NCBI RefSeq assembly: GCF_001941485.1
Contig: NZ_CP009247.1
Location: forward strand, 2,294,001 to 2,358,000
Length of the DNA stretch: 64,000 bases
Source: Corynebacterium frankenforstense DSM 45800
Lineage (GTDB): Bacteria; Actinomycetota; Actinomycetes; Mycobacteriales; Mycobacteriaceae
Direction: 5' to 3'
Within the stretch, counting starts at the first letter, position 1; each line of letters starts with the position of its first letter. Position numbers and translations under genes: made by a program. This document shows, piece by piece, positions 1-8,182 of this stretch. Below the pieces are notes generated by a model that ran no database searches, was not told the DNA's origin, and saw only the letters and a list, made by a program, of their open reading frames with translations.

Positions 1-737
1 AACTCGTAGTACTCACGGTTGGCCAGCCCGGCGGCCGCCTCCTCGTCGACGACGACGGTCGCGTGCGGGTGCCACTGCAGGATCGAGGCCGGGCAGGCCG
101 CCGACAGCGGCCCCTCGACCAGCTTGGCCACGGCGTCGGCCTTGTTGGCGCCGGTGGCGATCAGCAGCAGCCGCCCGGCGCGCTGGATGGTGCCCAGCCC
201 CTGCGTGAGCACGTGGCGGGGCACCTCCTCGGCCGAGTCGAAGAAGCGGGCGTTGTCCTTGACCGTCTGCGGGTGCAGGGTCTTCAGGCGGGTCACGGAG
301 TTCAGCGAGCTGGTCGGCTCGTTGAACCCGATGTGCCCGTTGACGCCCACGCCCAGAAGCTGGCAGTCGATGCCGCCGGCGGCGAGGATCTGCTCCTCGT
401 AGATCCCGCCCGCCTTGTGCGGGTCCGCCGTGCCGTCCGGCACGTGCAGGTGCTCCGGGTCCACCTCGAGCGGGTCGATGAGCTCGTCGCGCAGCGTGCG
501 GTAGTAGCTCTGCGGGTGGTCGTGGTCGAGGCCGACGTACTCGTCCAGGGCGAAGAACTCCACGCCCTCGGCGGAGAGCTCACCGCGGCCGTGCCGGGCG
601 ATCAGCTCGTGGTAGGTGGCGATCGGCGTCGAGCCGGTGGCCACGCCGAGGACCCCGCCCGGCCGGATGTAGCCGGCCAGGATGTCCGCGGCGACCTCGG
701 CGACCTCTGCGGCGGTGTGACGGATGACAACTTCCAT
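1..737 (-). CDS. nagB: glucosamine-6-phosphate deaminase, 3' end cut by window edge
   Basis: Converts glucosamine-6-phosphate to fructose-6-phosphate and ammonia, the last step of GlcNAc catabolism in the cytoplasm. About 245 residues are visible and the C-terminus runs off the left edge; the family is about 255-265 residues. Visible motifs are GVATGSTP near residue 31, FALDEYVGL near 61 and GVGVNGHIGFNEP near 130, which hold the catalytic Asp/His/Glu network. The ATG at 737 follows an AGGAGAAC ribosome-binding site. It starts 10 nt after nagA ends, so it is the last visible gene of the nag operon. Confidence 0.95.
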   Translation of the reverse strand, partial: MEVVIRHTAAEVAEVAADILAGYIRPGGVLGVATGSTPIATYHELIARHGRGELSAEGVEFFALDEYVGLDHDHPQSYYRTLRDELIDPLEVDPEHLHVPDGTADPHKAGGIYEEQILAAGGIDCQLLGVGVNGHIGFNEPTSSLNSVTRLKTLHPQTVKDNARFFDSAEEVPRHVLTQGLGTIQRAGRLLLIATGANKADAVAKLVEGPLSAACPASILQWHPHATVVVDEEAAAGLANREYYE

Positions 738-747
738 GATGTTCTCC

Positions 748-1938
748 TCAGTCTCTCTCGGACCCGGTCAGCCGCCGCCCGGCGGCGAAGACCTCGGTGA
801 CGTGGCCGGCGGCGTCGAAGACGACGAACTCGGCCGGGTTGCCCACGTGCAGTCCCTCGTTCTGGTCCAGGCCGAGCAGCCGGCCCGGGCGCAGCGACGC
901 GGCGCGCACCGCACGGGTGAAACCGTGGCGCGCGGCGAAGCGGGTGACCTGCCGGGCCAGGGTGCTCGTCCCGCCGGCGATCGCGCCGGGGGTGCCGTCA
1001 TTGGTGGCCAGGCGGGCGACCCCGTCCTCGACGACCACCTCGAGCGGCCCGAGCACGTAGCTGCCGTCCGGCATGCCGGTGGCCTCCATGGCGTCGGTGA
1101 CCAGCACCATGTTGTCCCCGGCGGCCGCGGCGCACAGGTCGACGGTGCCGTCGGCCAGGTGCACCCCGTCGCCGATGACCTCCACGACCGCGCGGCCGGC
1201 GGTGGCCGCGGCCAGCAGGGCCGCGACGGCGCCCGGCTTGCGGTGGTGCAGCGGGGGCATGGCGTTGAACAGGTGGGTGGCCGTGACGGTCGCGCCGCGC
1301 CCGACGGCGTAGTCGACGACCTCGGCGGTCGTCTCGTAGTCCGCCATCGTGTGGCCCAGCGAGACGATCACGCCGCGCTCGGCGCACAGGTCGACCAGCG
1401 CGCGGGCGTTCGGGGTCTCCGGGGCGAAGGTGATCGAGCGCACGATGCCCTCGCCGGCGTCGAGGACGCGCTCGAACATGGCCGGGTCGCCGTCCTGGAT
1501 GCGGTCGGGCGCCTGGGCACCGCACTTCTCGGTGTTGACGAAGGGCCCCTCGAGGTGGACGCCGGCGAGCGTGCCCTCGGCCACGAGCGGGGCGACCACG
1601 CCGAGCTGGCGGGTCAGCTCCTCCTCGGTGCCGGAGACGAAGCTGGCCAGAAGGCGCGTCGTGCCCTGGCTGCGGTGGTAGTCCGCGGCCCGGCGGCACT
1701 CCTCGAGCGTGCCCGTGGGGAAGGCGCCCCGCGCGCCGCCGTGGTTGTGCACGTCGACGAAGCCGGGCGTGATCACCGGGCCGGAGGCACCGGCCGGGTC
1801 CGGCCGCGGCCCGCCATCGGCGCCGGGCTCGGCGATGTCGACGCGGGCGACGGTGCCGTCGGCGTCGACGGCGACCTCACAGTCGCGCGGCTCGTCGATG
1901 CCGTTGACCAGGGTTCCGCGGAACACGTGTGCGGACAT
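748..1938 (-). CDS. nagA: N-acetylglucosamine-6-phosphate deacetylase
   Basis: Removes acetate from GlcNAc-6-phosphate to give glucosamine-6-phosphate, the substrate of the adjacent nagB. 396 residues, normal for the amidohydrolase family. Metal and substrate motifs are in order: HNH at 64-66, the metal ligand Glu130 in HLEGPFV, His195 in SLGHTMADY, His222 in THLFNAMPP, and the catalytic Asp282 in VLVTDAMEATG. Its ATG overlaps the stop of the upstream permease by one base (TGATG), indicating translational coupling. Confidence 0.96.
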   Translation of the reverse strand: MSAHVFRGTLVNGIDEPRDCEVAVDADGTVARVDIAEPGADGGPRPDPAGASGPVITPGFVDVHNHGGARGAFPTGTLEECRRAADYHRSQGTTRLLASFVSGTEEELTRQLGVVAPLVAEGTLAGVHLEGPFVNTEKCGAQAPDRIQDGDPAMFERVLDAGEGIVRSITFAPETPNARALVDLCAERGVIVSLGHTMADYETTAEVVDYAVGRGATVTATHLFNAMPPLHHRKPGAVAALLAAATAGRAVVEVIGDGVHLADGTVDLCAAAAGDNMVLVTDAMEATGMPDGSYVLGPLEVVVEDGVARLATNDGTPGAIAGGTSTLARQVTRFAARHGFTRAVRAASLRPGRLLGLDQNEGLHVGNPAEFVVFDAAGHVTEVFAAGRRLTGSERD

Positions 1939-4046
1939 CAGTGGTAGTCCACCTCCACTGCCTTCTCGCCGGCGACGGCGGCGCCCGTGTGGGCGGCGCG
2001 CACCGCGGCGACCTTCTTCTTGTTGGTCACGACCACCGGGGTGGTCAGGTCGACGCCCTTCTCGCGCAGGTCGGCGGCCGCCACACGGGCGATCGGGGTG
2101 CCGATCTCGACGGTGTCGCCCTTGGCGACGAGCACCTCGAGGCCCTCACCGGCCAGCTTGACGGTGTCCAGGCCGATGTGGACGAGGACGTCCAGGCCCT
2201 CGGCCGTGCGCAGCGCGACGGCGTGGCGGGTCTTGGGCACCATGATCACGGTGCCGGCGACCGGGGAGCCGTAGACCAGCTCGTCGGTCTCGGCCGGCTT
2301 GACCGCGAAGCCCTCGCCGACCGCACCGCCGGAGAACGCGGGGTCCTCGACCTTGTCGAGCGCGATGACCTCACCGGCCACCGGGCAGGCGAGCTCGGTG
2401 GTGCCGGCGACGGGCGCGGACGCGCCCGCGTCGGCCGGCGCGGCGTCGGCAATCGGGGCGGAAGTCGCGGAGACGGCGACCGGGTGCTGCATCTGGCGGC
2501 GCACCTCGTCGTGCACGAACTGCACGTTCGGGCCGATGACGACCTGGACGGCCTTGTGCGAGGGGTGGATGACGCCGGGCACGTTGGCGGAGCGGATCAC
2601 CGCGTCGTCGACCAGCTCGGGGTCGACCACGGTGGTGCGCAGGCGGGTGGCGCAGTACTCCATGGAGTCGATGTTGTCGGCGCCGCCCAGGCCCTGCAGG
2701 ATGCGGGCGGACTTGGCCACCAGCGGGTCGTCGGAGGAGAAGACCTCCTCGGTGGCCTCGGCGGCGGCCTCGTCGTCCTCACGACCCGGGGTCTTGAGGT
2801 TGAGCCAGCCGATGACCAGGTAGAACACGCCGAAGTAGACGAAGAAGTAGATCACGCCGAGCAGGAGCAGCATCCACCACTTGTTGGCGAGCGGGTTCTG
2901 GGAGCTCAGCAGCATGTCGACCAGGCCGGCGGAGAAGCCGAAGCCCGCGGTCCACTGGAAGAAGGAGGCGATGGCCAGCGAGATGCCGGTCAGCAGCGCG
3001 TGCAGGACGAACAGCAGCGGCGCGGCGAACATGAAGGAGAACTCGAGGGGCTCGGTGACGCCGGTCAGGAAGGCGGCCAGCGCGCCGGCGAGCATCAGGG
3101 AGCCGACGACCTTGCGGCGCGGGCCCTTGGCGCGCAGCGTCATGGCGAGCGCGGCGCCGGGCAGACCGAACATCATCACCGGGAAGAAGCCGGCCTGGTA
3201 CTGGCCGATCACGCCGACGACGTCACAGGTCGAGCCGTCCCAGACACCGGGGCAGGTCGCCGCGCTGGTGGCCGCGTCGGCGGCGGCGAGGGTGTCCGCG
3301 CCACCGAGGAACTTGCCGATGTCGTTGATGCCGACGACGTCGAACCAGAAGATCGAGTTCAGGGCGTGGTGCAGGCCGGTCGGGATGAGCAGGCGGTTGA
3401 CCACGCCGTAGATGCCGGCGCCGAACGCGCCCATGCCCTGGATCCACTGGCCGAAGTGGAACAGGCCGTTGTAGAGCAGCGGCCACAGCAGGTAGAAGAC
3501 CCCGGCCAGCACGATCGAGAAGAAGGAGGTCAGGATCGGCACGAGGCGGCGGCCCGAGAAGAACGCCAGGGCGTCGGGCAGGCGGGTCTGGTGGAACCGG
3601 TTGTAGGTCCACGCCGCCAGGATGCCGACGACGATGCCGAGCAGCACGTTGCCGGTGCCGATCGCGTCCCAGCCCTGGGAGGCCCAGTCGAGGGCCTCCT
3701 GGCCGGTCAGGGCCTCGGGGTCCTCGATGCCGCGGTAGCCCGCGACGGCCTCGGGGCCGACGATGAGGGTGACGGTGACGAATCCGAGGAAGCCGGACAG
3801 CGCGGCCGCACCGTTGGAGTCCTTGGCCAGGCCGAAGGCGATCGCCACGGCGAAGAGGACACCGAGATTGCCCAGGACGGCGTTACCGGCCGCCTGGAAG
3901 ACACTTGCGACGGTGGCGAGGTTGTCGCCGCCGTTCGACTCGAGGAAATAGCCGACGCCCATCATGAGGGCGGCGACGGGCAGGACCGCCACCGCGCCCA
4001 TGAGGGCTTTGCCTAGCTTCTGAAGAGGAGCCATGATCTTGTCCAC
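1938..4046 (-). CDS. nagE: PTS N-acetylglucosamine transporter EIICBA
   Basis: Takes up and phosphorylates an amino sugar, probably GlcNAc given the flanking nagA and nagB. 702 residues: a multi-span EIIC domain (about 1-415, with IPTGLHHALN near 221 and GVTEPLEF near 329), EIIB with phosphorylated Cys465 in SMEYCATRLR, an Ala/Pro linker (about 525-550), and EIIA with His623 in VLVHIGLDTV. The GTG at 4046 has AAAGGAGAAC about 4-7 nt upstream; an in-frame ATG at 4034 is poorly spaced. The EIIB-EIIA linker is encoded over one copy of the dispersed motif (2439-2454). A glucose PTS is the alternative, but the EIIC sequence reads like NagE. Confidence 0.9.
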   Translation of the reverse strand: MDKIMAPLQKLGKALMGAVAVLPVAALMMGVGYFLESNGGDNLATVASVFQAAGNAVLGNLGVLFAVAIAFGLAKDSNGAAALSGFLGFVTVTLIVGPEAVAGYRGIEDPEALTGQEALDWASQGWDAIGTGNVLLGIVVGILAAWTYNRFHQTRLPDALAFFSGRRLVPILTSFFSIVLAGVFYLLWPLLYNGLFHFGQWIQGMGAFGAGIYGVVNRLLIPTGLHHALNSIFWFDVVGINDIGKFLGGADTLAAADAATSAATCPGVWDGSTCDVVGVIGQYQAGFFPVMMFGLPGAALAMTLRAKGPRRKVVGSLMLAGALAAFLTGVTEPLEFSFMFAAPLLFVLHALLTGISLAIASFFQWTAGFGFSAGLVDMLLSSQNPLANKWWMLLLLGVIYFFVYFGVFYLVIGWLNLKTPGREDDEAAAEATEEVFSSDDPLVAKSARILQGLGGADNIDSMEYCATRLRTTVVDPELVDDAVIRSANVPGVIHPSHKAVQVVIGPNVQFVHDEVRRQMQHPVAVSATSAPIADAAPADAGASAPVAGTTELACPVAGEVIALDKVEDPAFSGGAVGEGFAVKPAETDELVYGSPVAGTVIMVPKTRHAVALRTAEGLDVLVHIGLDTVKLAGEGLEVLVAKGDTVEIGTPIARVAAADLREKGVDLTTPVVVTNKKKVAAVRAAHTGAAVAGEKAVEVDYH

Positions 4047-4138
4047 GGCCGTTCTCCTTTAGTAGAGCCGGCGGGGGCGACCTTCCGCGGAGGCCCCGTC
4101 GGGAAATGGCTGCACCCGGTTTCTCCGGGCTGAAAGTC

Positions 4139-4861
4139 TTAGATGTCCGCCTTCGCCAACGCGTCCAGCAGATTGCGGTAGTGGCTCCGCACCGCCGCGC
4201 GGTAGGCGCCGGGGTCCTCGGCGACGATGGCGTCGACCATCTCGTCGTGGGAGTCGACGCTGCTGGCCCACTCCTTCGAGGTGGCCAGGCCGAGGGCCGG
4301 GGCGACCTGCATCTGCACCCGCCACATCGCGTCCGAGAGCTCGCGGACCAGGTGGTTCTTCACGTGGCTCATCAGCAGGGTGTGGAAGTGGTGGTCCTCC
4401 TCGAGGAAGGGCTCACCCGCGTCGGCGTGGGCGCGCATCTGCGCGACGACCCCGTGCAGCTCCTCGGCCTGCTCGGGCGTCAGCGCACCCATCAGTCCGG
4501 TGGTCACGGCGGTGTCGAGTCCGTAGCGGACCTCGACGATGTTGCGCATGCGCTCCACGGAGCGTTCGGAGTCCACGAGCGTGCGGAAGACCAGGCCCTC
4601 CACCAGCGGGCTCAGCGACATCCCCGACACGAACGTGCCGTAGCCGTGGCGCACCTCGACGATGTCGAGCGTGGCCAGGGTGCGCACGGCCTCGCGGATC
4701 GAGGAGCGCGAGCACCCGAGGTCTTCGCACATGTCCGCCTCGGAGGGCAGCAGGTCCCCCTCGACGAGTCCGTGGTTGCGGATGTAGTCCTTGATTCCCT
4801 GGGCCGCCGCCTGGGCGGCCGAGCGGTGCCGGAGGCGTCCCCGGCCGGTGAAATCTGGCAC
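4139..4861 (-). CDS. FCD-type GntR transcriptional regulator of the nag genes
   Basis: DNA-binding regulator, probably repressing or tuning the GlcNAc operon immediately downstream. It has an N-terminal winged helix (LLPSEADMCEDLGCSRSSIR, about residues 38-57) and a C-terminal helical FCD effector domain with an acidic/His metal-site pattern (EEDHHFHTLLMSHV and DSHDEMVDAI). The GTG at 4861 is preferred because GGTGGAG lies 8 nt before it; an upstream in-frame GTG at 4906 would add 15 residues. The palindrome at 4948-4959 overlaps its promoter, suggesting autoregulation. It resembles corynebacterial NanR-type regulators, but the effector cannot be read from sequence. Confidence 0.85.
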   Translation of the reverse strand: MPDFTGRGRLRHRSAAQAAAQGIKDYIRNHGLVEGDLLPSEADMCEDLGCSRSSIREAVRTLATLDIVEVRHGYGTFVSGMSLSPLVEGLVFRTLVDSERSVERMRNIVEVRYGLDTAVTTGLMGALTPEQAEELHGVVAQMRAHADAGEPFLEEDHHFHTLLMSHVKNHLVRELSDAMWRVQMQVAPALGLATSKEWASSVDSHDEMVDAIVAEDPGAYRAAVRSHYRNLLDALAKADI

Positions 4862-4947
4862 TTCTAGGTCTCCACCTGTAGTTCGTGGACCCGGGCGCCG
4901 ACCCACCGGAGGGCTCCGGGGGCGACGTCTGGAGTCAGAGGTCGAAA

Positions 4948-4969
4948 TCAGACATCTGACCTAAGCATA
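4948..4969 (-). promoter_or_regulatory. promoter -10 and palindromic operator of the nag operon
   Basis: A -10 box TATGCT (4964-4969, minus strand) is followed by the inverted repeat TCAGA-CA-TCTGA at 4948-4959, placed at the expected transcription start. This is a normal site for a GntR repressor. No clear -35 is seen. Only 92 bp separate the regulator from the permease and I see no second copy there, so the whole cluster may be one transcript. Confidence 0.6.
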
Positions 4970-5123
4970 GACCGTAGGGTGTAGGTCGACGGAAGTCCGG
5001 AGTACATAAACGGGGGTGAATTTGGGGGTGAGTTAGCGCACGTGGCGCGTGCCACGGCGTGGCGTGCCCGCCGACGCCGCGTGCGACGCACCCACGGCGC
5101 GCACGTGCCGACCCGGCCGCGTC

Positions 5124-5139
5124 GCTTGCCGACGCCGCG
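5124..5139 (+). repeat. dispersed motif copy
   Basis: GCTTGCCGACGCCGCG, an exact copy of the 16-base dispersed motif, in the gap between ispF and the GntR regulator. The rest of 4970-5163 is GC-rich with repeated GCGTGCC/GGCACGC patches and holds no convincing gene. Confidence 0.6.
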
Positions 5140-5163
5140 GTGGTCACCCCCGGCGGACCGGCG

Positions 5164-5709
5164 TCAGCGCGTGCGCCAGACGACGGCGGTGGCCACGGCG
5201 GCACGCCCCTCCCCGCGGCCGGTGAAGCCCAGGTGGTCGGTGGTCGTCGCCGAGACGCTGACCGGCGCGCCCAGCGCGGCGGAAAGCACGCGCTCGGCCT
5301 CGGCGCGGCGCGGGCCGACCTTCGGGGTCTGCCCGATCATCTGCACCGCGGCGTTGCCCACGGTGAAGCCCTCCCCCGCCAGCTTCTCCGCGGCGATCTC
5401 GAGCAGGCGCGCGCCGGAGACACCGGTGTACTCGGCGCGGCCGACCCCGACCAGGGAGCCCAGGTCGCCGAGGCCCGCGGCGGAGAGCACCGCGTCGACC
5501 ACGGCGTGCGAGACGACGTCGCCGTCCGAGTGGCCCTCGCAGCCGTCGGCGTCCTCGAAGAGGAGCCCGGCGATCCAGCACTCGCGGCCGGCCTCGATGC
5601 GGTGGGCGTCGGTGGCCACGCCGACCCGGGGCACGGGCGCGGGCACGGCGGCACCGGCGCCCGCGGACTCGGTCGCGGGCGTGTTGTTCTCGCGGGGCGT
5701 TTCGGTCAC
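5164..5709 (-). CDS. ispF: 2-C-methyl-D-erythritol 2,4-cyclodiphosphate synthase
   Basis: Cyclises CDP-methylerythritol 2-phosphate in the MEP isoprenoid pathway. Zinc and substrate motifs are present: [21 protein letters not shown] and the C-terminal [14 protein letters not shown]. An Ala/Pro-rich N-terminal extension of about 25 residues precedes the conserved core. Two in-frame GTGs are possible. The one at 5709 is chosen because AGGAG sits 5 nt before it, while the one at 5715 overlaps that site. It begins 13 nt after ispD ends, so the two are co-transcribed. Confidence 0.95.
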   Translation of the reverse strand: MTETPRENNTPATESAGAGAAVPAPVPRVGVATDAHRIEAGRECWIAGLLFEDADGCEGHSDGDVVSHAVVDAVLSAAGLGDLGSLVGVGRAEYTGVSGARLLEIAAEKLAGEGFTVGNAAVQMIGQTPKVGPRRAEAERVLSAALGAPVSVSATTTDHLGFTGRGEGRAAVATAVVWRTR

Positions 5710-5722
5710 GGTCACTCCTGGT

Positions 5723-6580
5723 TCAGTCGGTCTCGGGGGCGGAGGAGGTGGACCCCGCCGCGGCGCCGGGGTCCCCGGGCGCGGCGTCGTCGGCGGGTGT
5801 GGCGTCGTCGGAGGGGGCGGCCGCGTCCGGGACGTCGAAGACGGTCGGCTCGGCCTCGTCGACGATGGTCTGCGCCAGCTTCAGGTCCAGCGGGGTGGTG
5901 ATCTTGAAGGCCATCGGGTCGCCCTGCACGCAGGTGACCTCGGCGCCGTGCCACTCCATCAGTGAGGCGTCGTCGGTGGCGGTGAAGCTCGGCTCGGTCT
6001 CGGCGAAGTAGGCCTCGTTGGCGGCGCGCAGCGCGGCCAGGTCGAAGCCCTGCGGGGTCTGCACCGCGCGCAACGCCGAGCGGTCCGGGGTGCCCAGCAC
6101 GCGGGCGCCGTCGACACGCTTGACGGTGTCGACCACGGGCAGCACGGGGATGACGGCGGGCGCGCCCTCGAGCACGGCGCGCGCCACGCGCGCGATCATG
6201 CCGGGCGGGGTGAGGGCACGCGCGGCGTCGTGAATCAACACCACGCCCTCGGAGCCCTCGATGGCCTGCAGGCCCGCCCACACGCTGTCGGCGCGCTCGC
6301 CGCCGCCGCGCACGATGCGCACGCGCGGTGCGCCCGAAGAGGCGCTGCCGGGGGTGGGCAGAATGCCGCGGCGGGCGAGCAGGTCGGCGGCGTAGCCCTC
6401 CATGTCGGCGCTGGCCAGGACGATGATCTCATCGACGACCTCGGCGGTGACCATCGCGGTCACCGAGCGCTCGAGCAGGGTGCGCCCGCGCAGGGGGACG
6501 AAGGCCTTGGGCACCCGCGCCCCGAGCCGGGTGCCGCGCCCGGCGGCGGCGACGAGCGCCGTGACGTGCCGGTCAGGCAT
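5723..6580 (-). CDS. ispD: 2-C-methyl-D-erythritol 4-phosphate cytidylyltransferase
   Basis: Makes CDP-methylerythritol from MEP and CTP, upstream of IspF in the pathway. 285 residues. The nucleotide-binding start [11 protein letters not shown], the GGGERADSV loop, [10 protein letters not shown] and the TDDASLMEW segment are all present. A C-terminal tail of about 40 residues rich in Ala, Pro and Asp is additional to the family core. Its ATG (6580) lies inside the end of carD with an 8-base overlap, so it depends on carD transcription and probably translation. Confidence 0.95.
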   Translation of the reverse strand: MPDRHVTALVAAAGRGTRLGARVPKAFVPLRGRTLLERSVTAMVTAEVVDEIIVLASADMEGYAADLLARRGILPTPGSASSGAPRVRIVRGGGERADSVWAGLQAIEGSEGVVLIHDAARALTPPGMIARVARAVLEGAPAVIPVLPVVDTVKRVDGARVLGTPDRSALRAVQTPQGFDLAALRAANEAYFAETEPSFTATDDASLMEWHGAEVTCVQGDPMAFKITTPLDLKLAQTIVDEAEPTVFDVPDAAAPSDDATPADDAAPGDPGAAAGSTSSAPETD

Positions 6581-7163
6581 CCTCGTCGTCGAAGCTGAGG
6601 TCGTCGAGGTCGACGTCGGTGCCGTCCGGCTTGACCTCGGCGTCGGTGGTGGGCAGGCCCGCCGCCTCGCGCTGGGCGCGCAGGTCCTTGTCGGCCTCCG
6701 CGAGGATCTTCTCGCCCTTCTTCTTGTCGCCGAGCTCGGCCAGGGCGATCTCGCCGACGAGCACCTGGCGCGCCTTGGAGAGCATGCGCTTCTCACCGGC
6801 GGACAGCCCACGGGACTGGTCGCGGCGCCACAGGTCGCGCACGACCTCGGCGACCTTGTTGACGTCGCCGGAGGCGAGGCGCTCCTGGTTGGCCTTGTAA
6901 CGGCGGGACCAGTTGCCGGCCTCCTCGACGTCGGTCAGCCGCATCACGTCGAACAGGGCGCGCAGGCCCTTGTCGTCGACGACGTCGCGCACGCCGACGA
7001 GCTCGGCGTTCTTGATGGGCACACGAACCACGAGGTCGGACTGGTTGACCTGGAGCACCAGGTAGTCCAGGGTCTCTCCCCCGATCTCCCGCTGCTCGAT
7101 GTCCTTGATCACGGCGGCGCCGTGATGGGGGTAGACGACGACCGACCCGACCTTGTAATCCAT
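6573..7163 (-). CDS. carD: CarD-family RNA polymerase-binding regulator
   Basis: Binds RNA polymerase beta and stabilises open promoter complexes; essential in mycobacteria. 196 residues: an N-terminal RNAP-interaction domain beginning [15 protein letters not shown], then a helical DNA-binding domain ([20 protein letters not shown] onward) and an acidic tail. The ATG at 7163 has a strong AAGGAGGAGCCC ribosome-binding site. A perfect -10 (TAGAAT, 7203-7208) lies upstream. carD-ispD-ispF forms one overlapping operon, the same order as Rv3583c-Rv3581c. Confidence 0.95.
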   Translation of the reverse strand: MDYKVGSVVVYPHHGAAVIKDIEQREIGGETLDYLVLQVNQSDLVVRVPIKNAELVGVRDVVDDKGLRALFDVMRLTDVEEAGNWSRRYKANQERLASGDVNKVAEVVRDLWRRDQSRGLSAGEKRMLSKARQVLVGEIALAELGDKKKGEKILAEADKDLRAQREAAGLPTTDAEVKPDGTDVDLDDLSFDDEDA

Positions 7164-7202
7164 GGGCTCCTCCTTGCGCTGCGGCAGACACACGGAGCGC
7201 CC

Positions 7203-7208
7203 ATTCTA
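7203..7208 (-). promoter_or_regulatory. carD -10 box
   Basis: TAGAAT on the minus strand, about 40 nt before the carD start. The -35 region is not recognisable. Confidence 0.5.
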
Positions 7209-7256
7209 CCACGGGCGTTTTCCGGCCCTGCCTGCACTCCCGGCGTTCACGCGGCC

Positions 7257-7272
7257 GCTTGACGACGTCCCG
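7257..7272 (+). repeat. dispersed motif copy
   Basis: GCTTGACGACGTCCCG in the divergent carD/lpqE gap (7164-7503). The rest of this 340-base gap holds the two promoters and GC-rich sequence without a gene. Confidence 0.6.
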
Positions 7273-7430
7273 CCCGCCGCGCCGTGGGCGCGGGGCGGTG
7301 CGCGGCCGCGGCGCCTGCGCACGGGCCGGGGCGGCGTCGGCACACGGCGCCGTCACACCGCGCGAGCCGGCCCCACCCCCGGTTCCCCCTAAAGTCTGCC
7401 CCCGGGAGTCCGTCGAAAGCTTGACGTTTC

Positions 7431-7459
7431 TGTGACTCGCCCCCGTGTTTACTACAGTT
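7431..7459 (+). promoter_or_regulatory. probable lpqE promoter
   Basis: TGTGAC (7431-7436), a 17-nt spacer and TACAGT (7454-7459). A better -35 match, TTGACG at 7421, is too far away to pair with this -10. Confidence 0.4.
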
Positions 7460-7503
7460 AACCCCTGAGAAGCGTAGTCACCGCACCAATGGAGGACATG
7501 TTC

Positions 7504-8067
7504 GTGAAGGCCCTGAAGTCGACCGCCCGCCGCGGGGGCGTCATCTGCGCGACCGCTCTGACCGCGCTGGCGCTGGCATCCTGCTCGGCAGGCCAGATCA
7601 CCCAGACGTCCAGCCAGGTCGCCGCCGTCGACGGCGCCTCCGCCGACGCCGAGGACGGCTCCGTTGCCGTCCGCGACGTCACCGTCGTCGTCGACGGTGC
7701 GGGCAACGCCAACCTGAAGTTCGTCGCGGTCAACCAGGACACCTCCCAGGCGGACCACCGCCTCGAGGCCGTCGAGGTCGACGGCCGGCAGGCCCCCGGC
7801 TTCCGCGCGGCCACCATCGAGTACCCGTGCTCGCTGGTCTCCGACACCGAGGCCGCCCACGACCGTAACGCCCAGGCCAAGGACGCCGGCTGCATCGACT
7901 ACACCGAGACCGAGCTCGACGGCGACTACGCCGTCGCCGGCAACGTCGACGTGACCTTCAAGTTCGACTCCGGTGACATCACCGTGACCGCCACCGTCTC
8001 CGAGCAGCACCCGGAGGCCGGCCACTTCGAGCGCGGCACCGGCGACCCGGCGGACAACCACGAGTAG
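7504..8067 (+). CDS. lpqE: LpqE-like secreted lipoprotein
   Basis: Small exported lipoprotein of unknown role in the envelope. A lipoprotein signal runs MKALKSTARRGG, then a hydrophobic stretch, then the lipobox LALASC whose Cys is lipidated. The rest is an acidic beta-rich domain containing two further Cys (EYPCSLV and DAGCIDY) that could pair. GTG 7504 is preferred because GGAGG lies 8 nt upstream; the ATGs at 7489 and 7498 overlap or crowd that site. Its position between carD and radA matches Rv3584 (LpqE), which is the main ground for the name. Confidence 0.85.
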   Translation: MKALKSTARRGGVICATALTALALASCSAGQITQTSSQVAAVDGASADAEDGSVAVRDVTVVVDGAGNANLKFVAVNQDTSQADHRLEAVEVDGRQAPGFRAATIEYPCSLVSDTEAAHDRNAQAKDAGCIDYTETELDGDYAVAGNVDVTFKFDSGDITVTATVSEQHPEAGHFERGTGDPADNHE

Positions 8068-8085
8068 TCCTCTCTCACCTGCATG

Positions 8086-8112
8086 AGACCCCGGCTGCGG
8101 CCGGGGTCTTCT
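8086..8112 (+). terminator. intrinsic terminator after lpqE
   Basis: A perfect 10-bp stem, AGACCCCGGC (8086-8095) with GCCGGGGTCT (8100-8109), has a 4-nt loop and is followed by a short pyrimidine run. It lies 19 nt past the lpqE stop. Confidence 0.8.
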
Positions 8113-8182
8113 CGTGTCTGCGGGCGCGGCTGTTCGAACCCCGCGGACGCGCCTGTCACGCCCCTGCGCCACAATCGGGGGC

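Noticed and set aside
1929..4016. 695-codon plus-strand frame
   Set aside because: Antisense to the PTS permease; no domain.
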